In this document: piece by piece, positions 53,541-62,306 of the stretch
Layout of the letters: each line of letters starts with the position of its first letter
Numbering within the stretch: position 1 is the stretch's first letter
From: Rhodoferax sp.
Lineage (GTDB): Bacteria; Pseudomonadota; Gammaproteobacteria; Burkholderiales; Burkholderiaceae_C
Assembly: GCF_018780565.1 (NCBI RefSeq)
Contig: NZ_JADMJN010000012.1
Location: 1 to 64,000, forward strand
DNA: 64,000 bases
Direction of reading: 5' to 3'
Translations under genes and position numbers: made by a program
The notes under the pieces: generated by a model
Told to the model about the DNA's origin: nothing
Databases searched by the model: none
The model's input: the letters and a program-made list of their open reading frames with translations, nothing else

Positions 53541-54761
53541 TTAGTGCGCAGCCCACTGGATGGTGCTGATGTCAATGCCGTCTTTGTACATGTCCCACAA
53601 CGGGCTCAATTCACGCAGTTTGGCCACATTGAGCTTGATGGTCTCAATGGCGTAATCAATATCGGCTTCCGTGGTGTAACGACCGATCGTCATGCGCAGA
53701 CTGCTGTGCGCCAACTCATCGCTGCGACCCAGGGCGCGCAACACGTAACTGGGCTCCAGACTGGCCGATGTACAGGCCGAGCCACTGGACACGGCCAAGC
53801 CCTTGATACCCATCATCAAGGATTCACCCTCCACGTAATTGAAGCTCATATTCAGGTTGTGCGGCACGCGTTGTTCAAGATGGCCATTGATGAACACCTG
53901 CTCAACGTCTTTGAGACCCGCCAGCATCCGGTCATGCAGAGCACGAATTCGAACGTTTTCACCAGCCATCTCTGCCCGGGCAATCCGATAGGCCTCGCCC
54001 ATGCCCACAATCTGGTGTGTTGGCAAGGTGCCCGATCGCATGCCGCGCTCGTGACCACCGCCATGCATTTGCGCCTCGATCCGCACACGCGGCTTGCGCC
54101 GAACGAACAAGCCTCCGACGCCTTTGGGCCCATAGGTCTTGTGGGAAGTCAGGCTCATCAGATCGACCGGCAACTTGCTCAGATCGATGTCTACACGTCC
54201 GGTGGCCTGCGCCGCATCGACGTGAAAAATGATTCCTTTTTCACGGCAAATTGCCCCGATGGCCGCAATGTCCTGGATCACGCCAATTTCATTGTTGACA
54301 AACATCACGCTGGCCAGAATGGTGTCAGGACGGATAGCGGCCTTGAAAACTGCCAGATCAATCAGTCCATCGGGCTGAACGTCCAGATAGCTGACATCAA
54401 AACCCTGACGCTCCAGCTCACGACACGTATCCAGCACGGCTTTGTGCTCGGTCTTGACGGTAATGATGTGCTTGCCTTTGGTCTTGTAAAAACCGGCTGC
54501 ACCTTTGAGCGCCAGATTGATCGACTCGGTCGCACCCGATGTCCAGACGATTTCACGGGGGTCGGCACCGATCAGTGCAGCCACGTGTTCGCGGGCTTTT
54601 TCAACGGCTGCTTCAGCTTCCCAGCCCCAAGCGTGGCTGCGTGAAGCAGGATTGCCAAAATGCTGACGCAACCAGGGAATCATGGCATCCACGACGCGCT
54701 CATCGCACGGCGTGGTGGCGCTGTAATCCATGTAAATCGGGAAATGAGGTGTGGTGTCCAT
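53541..54761 (-). CDS. iscS: Cysteine desulfurase IscS
   Basis: 406 residues from the ATG at 54761 (MDTTPHFPIYMDYSATTP). PLP-binding Lys lies in SLTSHKTYGPKGVGGLFVRR and the catalytic Cys in SSGSACTSASLEPSYVL. The length and the IscS-type Cys loop fit the housekeeping enzyme. It donates sulfur to IscU and to tRNA thiolation. 28 bp after iscR. Confidence 0.97.
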   Translation of the reverse strand: MDTTPHFPIYMDYSATTPCDERVVDAMIPWLRQHFGNPASRSHAWGWEAEAAVEKAREHVAALIGADPREIVWTSGATESINLALKGAAGFYKTKGKHIITVKTEHKAVLDTCRELERQGFDVSYLDVQPDGLIDLAVFKAAIRPDTILASVMFVNNEIGVIQDIAAIGAICREKGIIFHVDAAQATGRVDIDLSKLPVDLMSLTSHKTYGPKGVGGLFVRRKPRVRIEAQMHGGGHERGMRSGTLPTHQIVGMGEAYRIARAEMAGENVRIRALHDRMLAGLKDVEQVFINGHLEQRVPHNLNMSFNYVEGESLMMGIKGLAVSSGSACTSASLEPSYVLRALGRSDELAHSSLRMTIGRYTTEADIDYAIETIKLNVAKLRELSPLWDMYKDGIDISTIQWAAH

Positions 54762-54789
54762 GTCAAATTCGCTGCTGGCGATACAAAAA

Positions 54790-55326
54790 TCAGGTTTTGG
54801 AAAAAGCGTTGCCCAAGGCAAAAACCGAATTGGGCGCATTGATTCGAATCGGCTTGGAAATCGGCATGGCAGAGATAGCCCGCTTGACGCTGGGCTTGTC
54901 TTCAACCTGCAAGCCCTTGGCCAGCTGGTCATCCACCAGCTTTTGAAGCGTCACCGAATTCAAAAACTCCACCATTTTCACATTCAGCGCAGTCCAGAGG
55001 TCGTGGGTCATGCAACGCTCCCCCTCGCCCAGGCAATTCTCCTTGCCGCCGCAATGGGTCGCATCAATCGGCTCATCGACCGACGTGATGATGTCAGCCA
55101 CGGTAATCTCCGCCGGATTGCGGGCCAGACTGTAACCTCCGCCGGGCCCCCGGGTGGACTCCACCAGTTCATGACGACGCAACTTGCCAAACAGTTGCTC
55201 AAGATAGGACAGGGAAATTTGCTGGCGTTGGCTGATGGCGGCCAAAGTGACCGGGCCGCCGCTCTGGCGCAAACCCAGATCAATCATCGCAGTGACCGCA
55301 AAACGGCCTTTGGTGGTGAGACGCAT
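54790..55326 (-). CDS. iscR: Fe-S cluster-dependent regulator IscR
   Basis: 178 residues of the Rrf2 family. Winged helix-turn-helix LSYLEQLFGKLRRHELVEST, then three cluster Cys in the region CGGKENCLGEGERCMTH. The [2Fe-2S] form represses the isc operon. The first gene of the operon; a matching IscR box lies upstream. Confidence 0.96.
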   Translation of the reverse strand: MRLTTKGRFAVTAMIDLGLRQSGGPVTLAAISQRQQISLSYLEQLFGKLRRHELVESTRGPGGGYSLARNPAEITVADIITSVDEPIDATHCGGKENCLGEGERCMTHDLWTALNVKMVEFLNSVTLQKLVDDQLAKGLQVEDKPSVKRAISAMPISKPIRINAPNSVFALGNAFSKT

Positions 55327-55347
55327 GGCAGACTCCTTCAGTCGTAT

Positions 55348-55372
55348 TTAGTTGACCAACAACGTCAAGTAT
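55348..55372 (-). promoter_or_regulatory. IscR type 1 binding site upstream of iscR
   Basis: On the minus strand: ATACTTGAC, 7 bp, GTCAACTAA. It matches the type 1 IscR consensus (ATASYYGAC, 7 bp, GTCRRSTAT) except at the last position and partly in the centre. It lies 22 bp before the iscR ATG, as expected for autorepression. Confidence 0.75.
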
Positions 55373-55426
55373 AGCAAAAACCCCAGTAATTTGCTCGGGT
55401 AAGCAGGCCGGGACCATCGGTTGACC

Positions 55427-57583
55427 CTAATTTTTATCAGGTGAAATGGCGGCAATATTGTCCGTGCCCGGTGCACCGAAGGCCTGTTGCTTCAGGATGC
55501 CCAATTGATCGCGAACCCGCGCCGCCTTCTCAAACTCCAGATTACGGGCGTGCTCCATCATCAATTTCTCCAGGCGCTTGATTTCGCGGGAGATATCCTT
55601 CTCGCTCATGTCCTCGACCTGCGCCCGCTGCATGGCGTCGCGCTCAAGCTTTTCCGCCTCTTTGCCGGCCTTTTCGCTGTAAACACCATCGATCAGGTCC
55701 TTGACCTGTTTGACGATGCTCCGTGGCGTGATGCCGTGCGCCAGGTTGTGGGCAATTTGCTTTTCGCGCCGCCGCTCGGTTTCGCCCATCGCCTTTTTCA
55801 TCGATTCGGTAACCTTGTCGGCATACAAAATCGCCCGGCCATGCAAATTGCGGGCGGCGCGGCCAATGGTCTGGATCAGCGAGCGCTCGGAACGTAAGAA
55901 GCCTTCCTTGTCAGCGTCCAGAATGGCAACCAGCGACACCTCAGGGATGTCAAGCCCCTCCCGCAGCAGATTGATCCCGACCAACACGTCAAAAGTACCC
56001 AGGCGCAGGTCACGCAGAATTTCAACCCGCTCAACGGTGTCCACATCGCTGTGCAGGTAGCGTACCTTCACGCCGTTATCACTCAAATAGTCTGTCAGCT
56101 GCTCGGCCATGCGTTTGGTCAGCGTCGTGATCAATACCCGTTCGTGTTTTTCGACCCGGATGCGGATCTCCTGCAGCACGTCGTCCACCTGATGGGTGGC
56201 AGGACGCACCTCCACTTCAGGGTCCACCAGCCCGGTGGGACGCACCAGCTGCTCAACCACCTGACCCGCGTGGTCTTTCTCCCACTGGGCGGGCGTCGCA
56301 GACACAAAAATGGCCTGGCGCATCTTGGTCTCGAACTCTTCAAATTTAAGGGGGCGGTTGTCCAGCGCACTGGGCAGTCGGAAGCCGTATTCCACCAGCG
56401 TGGTCTTGCGCGAACGGTCGCCGTTGTACATGCCGCCAAATTGACCGATCAGCACGTGACTTTCGTCCAGAAACATCAGCGCGTCCTTGGGCAGGTAATC
56501 GGTCAAGGTTGCAGGCGGCTCACCGGGGGCCGCCCCGGACAGGTGCCGCGAGTAGTTTTCAATGCCTTTGCAATGCCCGACCTCGCTGAGCATCTCCAGA
56601 TCGAACCGGGTGCGTTGCTCCAGCCGCTGCGCCTCCACCAGCTTGCCCTGGCTTACAAACTCCTTGACCCGGTCCGACAGCTCCAGCTTGATGGTTTCCA
56701 CTGCCGTCAGCACTTGATCGCGCGGCGTCACGTAGTGGCTGCTGGGGTAGACGGTAAAACGGGGAATCCTTTGGCGAATACGGCCGGTCAGTGGGTCAAA
56801 CAACTGCAGCGATTCAATCTCGTCATCAAACAGCTCGATGCGAATCGCCATCTCACTGTGCTCGGCCGGAAACACGTCAATGGTGTCGCCGCGCACACGG
56901 AACTTGCCGCGCGAAAAATCAGCGTCATTGCGCTGGTACTGCATGCGCACCAGTTGAGCAATCACATCGCGCTGGCCCATTTTGTCGCCCGTACGCAGCG
57001 TCATCACCATCTGGTGGTAAGCCTCAGGCTGTCCAATGCCGTAGATGGCCGAAACCGTTGCCACAATCACCACATCGCGTCGCTCCAAGAGGCTTTTGGT
57101 GCAGGAGAGGCGCATCTGTTCGATGTGTTCGTTGATGGCGGAGTCTTTCTCAATGAACAGGTCGCGCTGGGGCACATAGGCTTCTGGCTGGTAATAGTCG
57201 TAATAGCTGACGAAATACTCCACCGCATTTTTCGGGAAAAACTCGCGGAACTCGCTGTACAACTGGGCCGCCAGCGTTTTATTGGGTGCGAAAACAATGG
57301 CCGGCCGGCCCAGGCGCGCAATCACGTTGGCCATAGTGAAGGTTTTACCCGAGCCAGTGACGCCCAGCAGGGTCTGGAACACCTCGCCATCTTCCACACC
57401 CTCGACCAATTTATTGATGGCCTCGGGCTGGTCGCCCGCCGGAGGATAGGGCTGGTACAGCTCAAACGGAGAATCCGGGAAACTGACGAAATGCCCCGCT
57501 GCCGTGCTGGGCAAGGCTTCGTCCATGGCGCCAGCGGATGCGCCCTTTTCAGATTCAGGAACAACTTCAGAAACGTCTTGCAT
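55427..57583 (-). CDS. uvrB: Excinuclease ABC subunit B
   Basis: 718 residues; damage-loading helicase subunit of nucleotide excision repair. Walker A in LLGVTGSGKTFTMANVIA, the beta-hairpin YYDYYQPEAYVP, Walker B FLDESHVLIGQ, motif V/VI region LREGLDIPEVSLVAILDADK and QTIGRAARN, and the C-terminal UvrC-binding UVR domain IKRLEKLMMEHARNLEFEKA. It has an N-terminal extension of about 35 residues (MQDVSEVVPESEKG...) compared with E. coli. No clear LexA box is seen upstream. Confidence 0.97.
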   Translation of the reverse strand: MQDVSEVVPESEKGASAGAMDEALPSTAAGHFVSFPDSPFELYQPYPPAGDQPEAINKLVEGVEDGEVFQTLLGVTGSGKTFTMANVIARLGRPAIVFAPNKTLAAQLYSEFREFFPKNAVEYFVSYYDYYQPEAYVPQRDLFIEKDSAINEHIEQMRLSCTKSLLERRDVVIVATVSAIYGIGQPEAYHQMVMTLRTGDKMGQRDVIAQLVRMQYQRNDADFSRGKFRVRGDTIDVFPAEHSEMAIRIELFDDEIESLQLFDPLTGRIRQRIPRFTVYPSSHYVTPRDQVLTAVETIKLELSDRVKEFVSQGKLVEAQRLEQRTRFDLEMLSEVGHCKGIENYSRHLSGAAPGEPPATLTDYLPKDALMFLDESHVLIGQFGGMYNGDRSRKTTLVEYGFRLPSALDNRPLKFEEFETKMRQAIFVSATPAQWEKDHAGQVVEQLVRPTGLVDPEVEVRPATHQVDDVLQEIRIRVEKHERVLITTLTKRMAEQLTDYLSDNGVKVRYLHSDVDTVERVEILRDLRLGTFDVLVGINLLREGLDIPEVSLVAILDADKEGFLRSERSLIQTIGRAARNLHGRAILYADKVTESMKKAMGETERRREKQIAHNLAHGITPRSIVKQVKDLIDGVYSEKAGKEAEKLERDAMQRAQVEDMSEKDISREIKRLEKLMMEHARNLEFEKAARVRDQLGILKQQAFGAPGTDNIAAISPDKN

Positions 57584-57670
57584 GGAAACCCGATCTCAGC
57601 CCGGTAAAATTCAGGGGAACCCAAAAGAATACGCCATTTCGGCCCTTGCGCGCCAGCGCTACCTGAGATT

Positions 57671-57686
57671 GCCTTCCCGGGAAGGC
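57671..57686. promoter_or_regulatory. Perfect 16-bp palindrome between uvrB and the aminotransferase gene
   Basis: GCCTTCCCGGGAAGGC, in the 162-bp gap between divergent genes, 60 bp before the aminotransferase ATG. Candidate operator or cruciform. No regulator can be named. Confidence 0.35.
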
Positions 57687-57745
57687 TGGATTGCACAGGA
57701 AATCCGGAATGAGTTTGCCCCTTAATTACTGTCAAAGGACCTTAC

Positions 57746-58942
57746 ATGTCTCTCTTTTCCGCTGTTGAAATGGCCCCCCGCGATCCCATTCTGGGTTTGA
57801 ACGAGCAGTTCAATGCCGACACCAACCCGGCCAAAGTGAACCTGGGTGTCGGTGTCTATTTCGACGACAACGGCAAGCTGCCATTGCTTCAGTGCGTGCA
57901 AGCCGCCGAAAAAACCATGATGGAAAAGCCTGCTGCACGGGGCTACCTGCCGATCGACGGCATTGCTGCCTATGACGCTGCAGTCAAGGGGCTGGTGTTT
58001 GGCGCGGACAGCGAGCCCGTGAAATCCGGCCGCGTGGCCACGGTACAAGGCATTGGCGGCACCGGCGGCCTCAAGATCGGCGCTGATTTTCTGAAAAAAC
58101 TCAACCCCAATGCCAAAGTTCTGATTTCCGACCCCAGCTGGGAAAACCACCGCGCCCTGTTCAATAGCGCCGGCTTCACGGTGGAAACCTACCGCTACTA
58201 CGACGCTGCCAAGCGCGGCATCGACTTTGACGGCATGTTGGCTGATCTGAATGCCGCACCTGCGGGTACCATCATCCTGCTGCACGCTTGCTGCCACAAC
58301 CCAACTGGTTATGACATCACAGCCGCACAATGGGACCAGGTTATCGCCGCCGTCAAGGCCCAAAACCTGGTGCCTTTCCTCGACATGGCCTACCAGGGCT
58401 TTGGCCATGGCATTGCCGAAGACGGTGCCGTCATTGGCAAGTTCGTCGCTGCCGGGCTGGATTTCTTCGTTTCCACCTCGTTCAGCAAGAGCTTCAGCCT
58501 GTACGGCGAGCGGGTGGGGGCTCTGTCGGTGCTGTGCGCTAACAAGGAAGAAGCCGATCGCGTACTGAGCCAGCTCAAGATCGTGATTCGCACCAACTAC
58601 TCCAATCCGCCAACCCATGGCGGTGCCATCGTGGCGGCCGTTTTGAACAACCCCGAGTTGCGAGCCCTCTGGGAAAAGGAACTGGGCGAGATGCGTGTGC
58701 GCATCAAGGCCATGCGCCAGAAACTGGTGGACGGTCTCAAGGCTGCCGGCGTCAAGCAGGACATGAGCTTCATCACAAGCCAAATTGGCATGTTCAGCTA
58801 CTCCGGCCTGTCCAAAGACCAGATGGTGCGCCTGCGCAACGAATTCGGCGTCTATGGCACAGACACTGGTCGCATGTGCGTGGCCGCGCTGAACAGCAAG
58901 AACATCGACTACGTCTGTGCATCGATTGCCAAGGTGGTCTGA
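57746..58942 (+). CDS. tyrB: Aromatic amino acid / aspartate aminotransferase (class I)
   Basis: 398 residues, PLP-dependent fold type I. Seen: LGVGVYFDDNGKLPLL, LHACCHNPTGYD, DMAYQGFG and the PLP Lys in STSFSKSFSLYGERVGALS, and the substrate Arg in TDTGRMCVAALN. The class covers aspartate and tyrosine/phenylalanine transamination; sequence alone does not separate AspC from TyrB. A terminator follows. Confidence 0.9.
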   Translation: MSLFSAVEMAPRDPILGLNEQFNADTNPAKVNLGVGVYFDDNGKLPLLQCVQAAEKTMMEKPAARGYLPIDGIAAYDAAVKGLVFGADSEPVKSGRVATVQGIGGTGGLKIGADFLKKLNPNAKVLISDPSWENHRALFNSAGFTVETYRYYDAAKRGIDFDGMLADLNAAPAGTIILLHACCHNPTGYDITAAQWDQVIAAVKAQNLVPFLDMAYQGFGHGIAEDGAVIGKFVAAGLDFFVSTSFSKSFSLYGERVGALSVLCANKEEADRVLSQLKIVIRTNYSNPPTHGGAIVAAVLNNPELRALWEKELGEMRVRIKAMRQKLVDGLKAAGVKQDMSFITSQIGMFSYSGLSKDQMVRLRNEFGVYGTDTGRMCVAALNSKNIDYVCASIAKVV

Positions 58943-58963
58943 TCCAGATAGAAATATGCTCCT

Positions 58964-58988
58964 AGCCCTTTTAAAAAGGGCTTTGTTT
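58964..58988 (+). terminator. Rho-independent terminator after the aminotransferase gene
   Basis: AGCCCTTTT pairs with AAAAGGGCT and is followed by a T-rich tract (TTGTTT). Confidence 0.7.
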
Positions 58989-59005
58989 GCTATACATTTT
59001 GTAGT
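58989..59005. repeat. Dispersed palindromic element, copy 4 (degenerate)
   Basis: GCTAT-ACATTTT-GTAGT keeps the left half-site and the 7-bp AT-rich spacer; the right half matches only in part. It directly follows the terminator. Confidence 0.35.
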
Positions 59006-59025
59006 ATTTCAGCAATCCACCCCAG

Positions 59026-59871
59026 ATGAAGTCACTCAACATCATTGGCGGCGGACGCGTCGGGCGCACCTTAGGACGGCTCTGGCATGACCGTGGCGCC
59101 TACCTGATTCAGGATGTTCTGACCAACTCTGCGGCGTCCGCCAGCGAAGCCATCGCATTCATCGGTGCCGGTCATGTTGCGGGCGCGCTGCAAACCCTGC
59201 GTGCGGCGGATGTGTGGATGCTGGCGGTGCCAGACCGGCAGATTGCGGCGGTGGCGTCCGGGCTGGCGCAGACCGCCAGTGCAAACCGGCCTTCCATCGC
59301 GTTCCATTGCAGCGGCGCGCTGGCATCGACAGAACTCCAACCCCTGCGCGACCTGGGCTGGCACGTGGCCAGCGCGCACTGCCTGCTGAGCTTCGCAAGT
59401 CCACAAGCTGCGTTGCAACAGTTTCCCGGCACCCCGTGTGCACTGGAAGGCGATGCTGCCGTTCTGGCCGAGCTGGAACCTTCTTTTCAAGCCATTGGCG
59501 CACGCTGCTTTGCCATATTGGCTGAACACAAATTGCTGTACCACGCGGGTGCTGTTTTTGCGACCAACTTCCTGCCCGTGCTGCAGTCACTTGCCAACCG
59601 GCTCTGGCAGGACAGCGGTGTGCCTCCCGAACTGGCGTTACAGCTCAATAAAAGCCTGCTTCAAAATGCGGTGGACAACATCCTTGCACTGGGGCCTGCA
59701 GGTGCACTGACCGGCCCAGCCGCCCGAGGCGACAAGGCATTGGTCGCACGCCAGGGCCAAGCGGTGGCCCAATGGAACATGGCCGCAGGCCAAGCTTACG
59801 CAGCGCTGAGCCAGCTGGCCGCCGAGATGGGTACCATCCCTCTCCCACCCTCTCCCGCCCCTGATATGTAA
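59026..59871 (+). CDS. Rossmann-like and DUF2520 domain protein
   Basis: 281 residues. The N-terminal dinucleotide-binding motif NIIGGGRVGRTLGRLW and WMLAVPDRQIAAVASGLA match the NADP-oxidoreductase-like Rossmann fold, and FHCSGALASTELQPL leads into the C-terminal DUF2520 helical domain (YHAGAVFATNFLPVL). It resembles ketopantoate/pyrroline-carboxylate reductase-type enzymes, but the substrate is unknown. Confidence 0.85.
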   Translation: MKSLNIIGGGRVGRTLGRLWHDRGAYLIQDVLTNSAASASEAIAFIGAGHVAGALQTLRAADVWMLAVPDRQIAAVASGLAQTASANRPSIAFHCSGALASTELQPLRDLGWHVASAHCLLSFASPQAALQQFPGTPCALEGDAAVLAELEPSFQAIGARCFAILAEHKLLYHAGAVFATNFLPVLQSLANRLWQDSGVPPELALQLNKSLLQNAVDNILALGPAGALTGPAARGDKALVARQGQAVAQWNMAAGQAYAALSQLAAEMGTIPLPPSPAPDM

Positions 59872-59935
59872 AAAGGGGTGATGCCTGAGCCCCTGCCCAG
59901 TTCATCACCCCGGAAATACCAGAACCGGTTAACGG

Positions 59936-62083
59936 TCAGGGCAGATAGTTCAAGGTCTCGGGCAAAGGCAGCGTCACAGGCACTTCAAAGAAGGGGCCAG
60001 CGCCGTCCGGGTCGATCACAGTTGCACCATTGCTGGCAAAGAAGGTGGCAATCTGCTGCTGTGCCCCAATGGCATAAGGCGCACCGACTGGATTGCTGAT
60101 GTTGGTCAGGAAGGTGTGCGGGTTCTTGCCAACCCCGGCGTTGACCCCGTAAGCCAGATCATTGCGGAAGATAGTGGCGCGATCAGCCAGATCACCGGCG
60201 CGCAGGATGGCGCTGGTGGTCGGGTTGGGCACCGTCGCGTCACCCTTGGCGAACTGGAACAGTACGGGCTTCACGCCATTGCCTGGCAGCGGCTGCTTGC
60301 GGATATGCCGTGCATACGACACCGGGTTGCCTGACTGCTGAACCCATTCGTTGCGCTCCAGCACCTCGGTGATCGCCCATGCGCCTGGCACGGTATTGAT
60401 CACTGCGGGCTGATTGCGCAGCGGCATGTTTTCGTTGAAGTTCAGGTTGAAAGGGACCGGCACTCCAGGCGTAGGCGCAACATTCAACAGCTGGGGCTGG
60501 CGCTGGGCCAGCGCCACAGCCGTCAGGAAGCGAAAGCCACCCAGACGCGCCACCTCGGTGATGGAGCCACCCGGCACATTGGGAACGCCCGCTTTGATCG
60601 CAGGTTCGACGCCCAGGAAAATCGTGCCGTAAATGCCACCAAAGGACTGGCCCGCATAGTAGATGCGCTGCGCGTTCAGGTCAGCCACGCCGTCGCCATC
60701 GACATCCATGCCCACTTGCACTTGACGCACCATTTGCATCAGGTCGATCACGGTCTGACGCAGGCCATCACGGCTGCTGATAATGCTGCGCGGCGCTGCT
60801 GCATTGACACCTTCGGTTGAATCAATGACGCCGTTGCCATCCTGGTCAATCCCGCGGCCACCCGCTGGCAACGACACCGGTGCACCACCGTTGCTGCGCA
60901 ACACCGTCAGGTTACCCAATGGCCCGCCACCGTGCCCGACCACGTTGATGGCCAGGGTGGCAATGCCTTGCGATGCAAACACCGACGCCACCGTCCAGGG
61001 TGCACCGTACATGCTGTCCGTGAAGCCGTGACCAAAGATGGCCACAGGCCAGCCGCCCGCCGGCTTCGGACCTGCCGGCACATGCAGCTGGAACACCAGT
61101 TCCTTGCTGCTCTGCGGTTGCGGCTGGCCAGTCCAGGTAGGCGTCGCGGGAATGTACTTGTCCGCGGTCAGATACTCCGGAGAGCGGAACTTGCCATAAG
61201 CAATCTGGCCGACTGCGCCTGGCACCACACCCAGCGCGGGCGTCGGCAGGTAGCCGGTCGTGAAATTGGGGGCAGTCCCAGTGTGGCGGTTGAACTGGAT
61301 ACCCGCCACACTGGCCACAGGAAACACAGCGCGCACAGCCGCACCAGATTCTGTTCCGATCATGAAATCAGCCGCTGCGGGGGTGGAGCGTCGAATGCTG
61401 TGGCCAATCTTCTCCAGATCGGCGGTAATGGTCTGGGTGGTGAACAGACTGGCTGCAACGACCTGATGCCGGCCACCGTGACGGTGTCCGTGCAGACTAT
61501 CGCGCAAATCGCGCGCATATTCGGCGGTGCCACGGCCCGTGCCGAAACCTTCCCCCTCATGGGACATTTTGATTTTCTTGCCATGGGTGTCACGTACGCC
61601 GTCGGTGATGACCACCATGTAGCGCGAATGCTGCGCCAGCAGCTCATCGCTCTCAAATGCCAGCGTCATCTTGGCCGGGTCCCACAGAATCTGATTGATG
61701 CCGACGCGCTGGCCCGCCCCGCGCAGGGTCTGGGTGTCGCCCAGGTTGACGAGGTAAATGGTCTGGCTGTTGACGGTGCTGACATCGATGGCGCCATTGA
61801 ACGGCACCGTGATGCGTGGCTGGGTGGAAAAACCGTCCAGCGTGTTGATCACGTCAATATCAGCGCAATCGTTGGGACGAACCGCGCAGTCGGGCTTGGG
61901 CAGGTTGACGCGGCGAAAGGTCTTGTTCGACCAGTCACGGCTGCTGAAGCGGTCACTCGGGAATGGAGTGCCTGCAGGATCAGACAGATCGAAGCGGACG
62001 CTGACGCCATCGGCAAGCACAGCCAATGGAATCAGGACAAGGGAAACAGCCGCCACGAGCGGACGGACACGGTAAACGAACAT
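59936..62083 (-). CDS. Large secreted alpha/beta-hydrolase (lipase/esterase-like) with calcium-loop-like motifs
   Basis: 715 residues with a signal peptide (AVSLVLIPLAVLADG). A first domain of about 190 residues is Ig/bacterial-surface-like (TVPFNGAIDVSTVNSQTIYL). It is followed by an alpha/beta-hydrolase region with FGHGFTDSMYG, the nucleophile elbow YYAGQSFGGIYG (Ser in G-Q-S-F-G) and downstream Asp/His candidates (KGDATVPN, NPHTFLTN). Two Asp-rich loops, DQDGNGVIDS and DVDGDGVADLN, look like EF-hand or thrombospondin-3-type calcium sites. Probably an extracellular esterase. Substrate unknown. Confidence 0.75.
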   Translation of the reverse strand: MFVYRVRPLVAAVSLVLIPLAVLADGVSVRFDLSDPAGTPFPSDRFSSRDWSNKTFRRVNLPKPDCAVRPNDCADIDVINTLDGFSTQPRITVPFNGAIDVSTVNSQTIYLVNLGDTQTLRGAGQRVGINQILWDPAKMTLAFESDELLAQHSRYMVVITDGVRDTHGKKIKMSHEGEGFGTGRGTAEYARDLRDSLHGHRHGGRHQVVAASLFTTQTITADLEKIGHSIRRSTPAAADFMIGTESGAAVRAVFPVASVAGIQFNRHTGTAPNFTTGYLPTPALGVVPGAVGQIAYGKFRSPEYLTADKYIPATPTWTGQPQPQSSKELVFQLHVPAGPKPAGGWPVAIFGHGFTDSMYGAPWTVASVFASQGIATLAINVVGHGGGPLGNLTVLRSNGGAPVSLPAGGRGIDQDGNGVIDSTEGVNAAAPRSIISSRDGLRQTVIDLMQMVRQVQVGMDVDGDGVADLNAQRIYYAGQSFGGIYGTIFLGVEPAIKAGVPNVPGGSITEVARLGGFRFLTAVALAQRQPQLLNVAPTPGVPVPFNLNFNENMPLRNQPAVINTVPGAWAITEVLERNEWVQQSGNPVSYARHIRKQPLPGNGVKPVLFQFAKGDATVPNPTTSAILRAGDLADRATIFRNDLAYGVNAGVGKNPHTFLTNISNPVGAPYAIGAQQQIATFFASNGATVIDPDGAGPFFEVPVTLPLPETLNYLP

Positions 62084-62205
62084 GATTCTTTTCCTTTTGT
62101 GTTCCGATCTGAGACATATCGTTCGGAAGCTGCGTTTTTAGGGCATCCACATGCATCGCACATCCGGGTTAACCCCGCCGAGAATACGCCCCCCGCTTGA
62201 TTTGA

Positions 62206-62229
62206 GTCACCAATGTGACTTAAGTCACG
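62206..62229. promoter_or_regulatory. CRP-like palindrome between the esterase-like gene and bioA
   Basis: TGTGA-CTTAAG-TCAC at 62214-62228 (perfect 14-bp core GTGACTTAAGTCAC) resembles the CRP/Vfr consensus TGTGA-N6-TCACA. A further half-site GTCAC begins at 62206. It could control either divergent gene. Confidence 0.5.
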
Positions 62230-62306
62230 AACCCAAGCCCCCAACCCGGCCGGAGCACGACACCTACAATCGCCGTCCCGACCTGGAAAGCGCCTCAGCA
62301 ACACCC

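Noticed and set aside
56051..57607. A 518-codon open frame on the plus strand
   Set aside because: Antisense of uvrB; its composition is that of a shadow frame and uvrB shows all family motifs.
60932..62200. A 422-codon open frame on the plus strand
   Set aside because: Antisense of the secreted esterase-like gene, which has a signal peptide and a nucleophile elbow.
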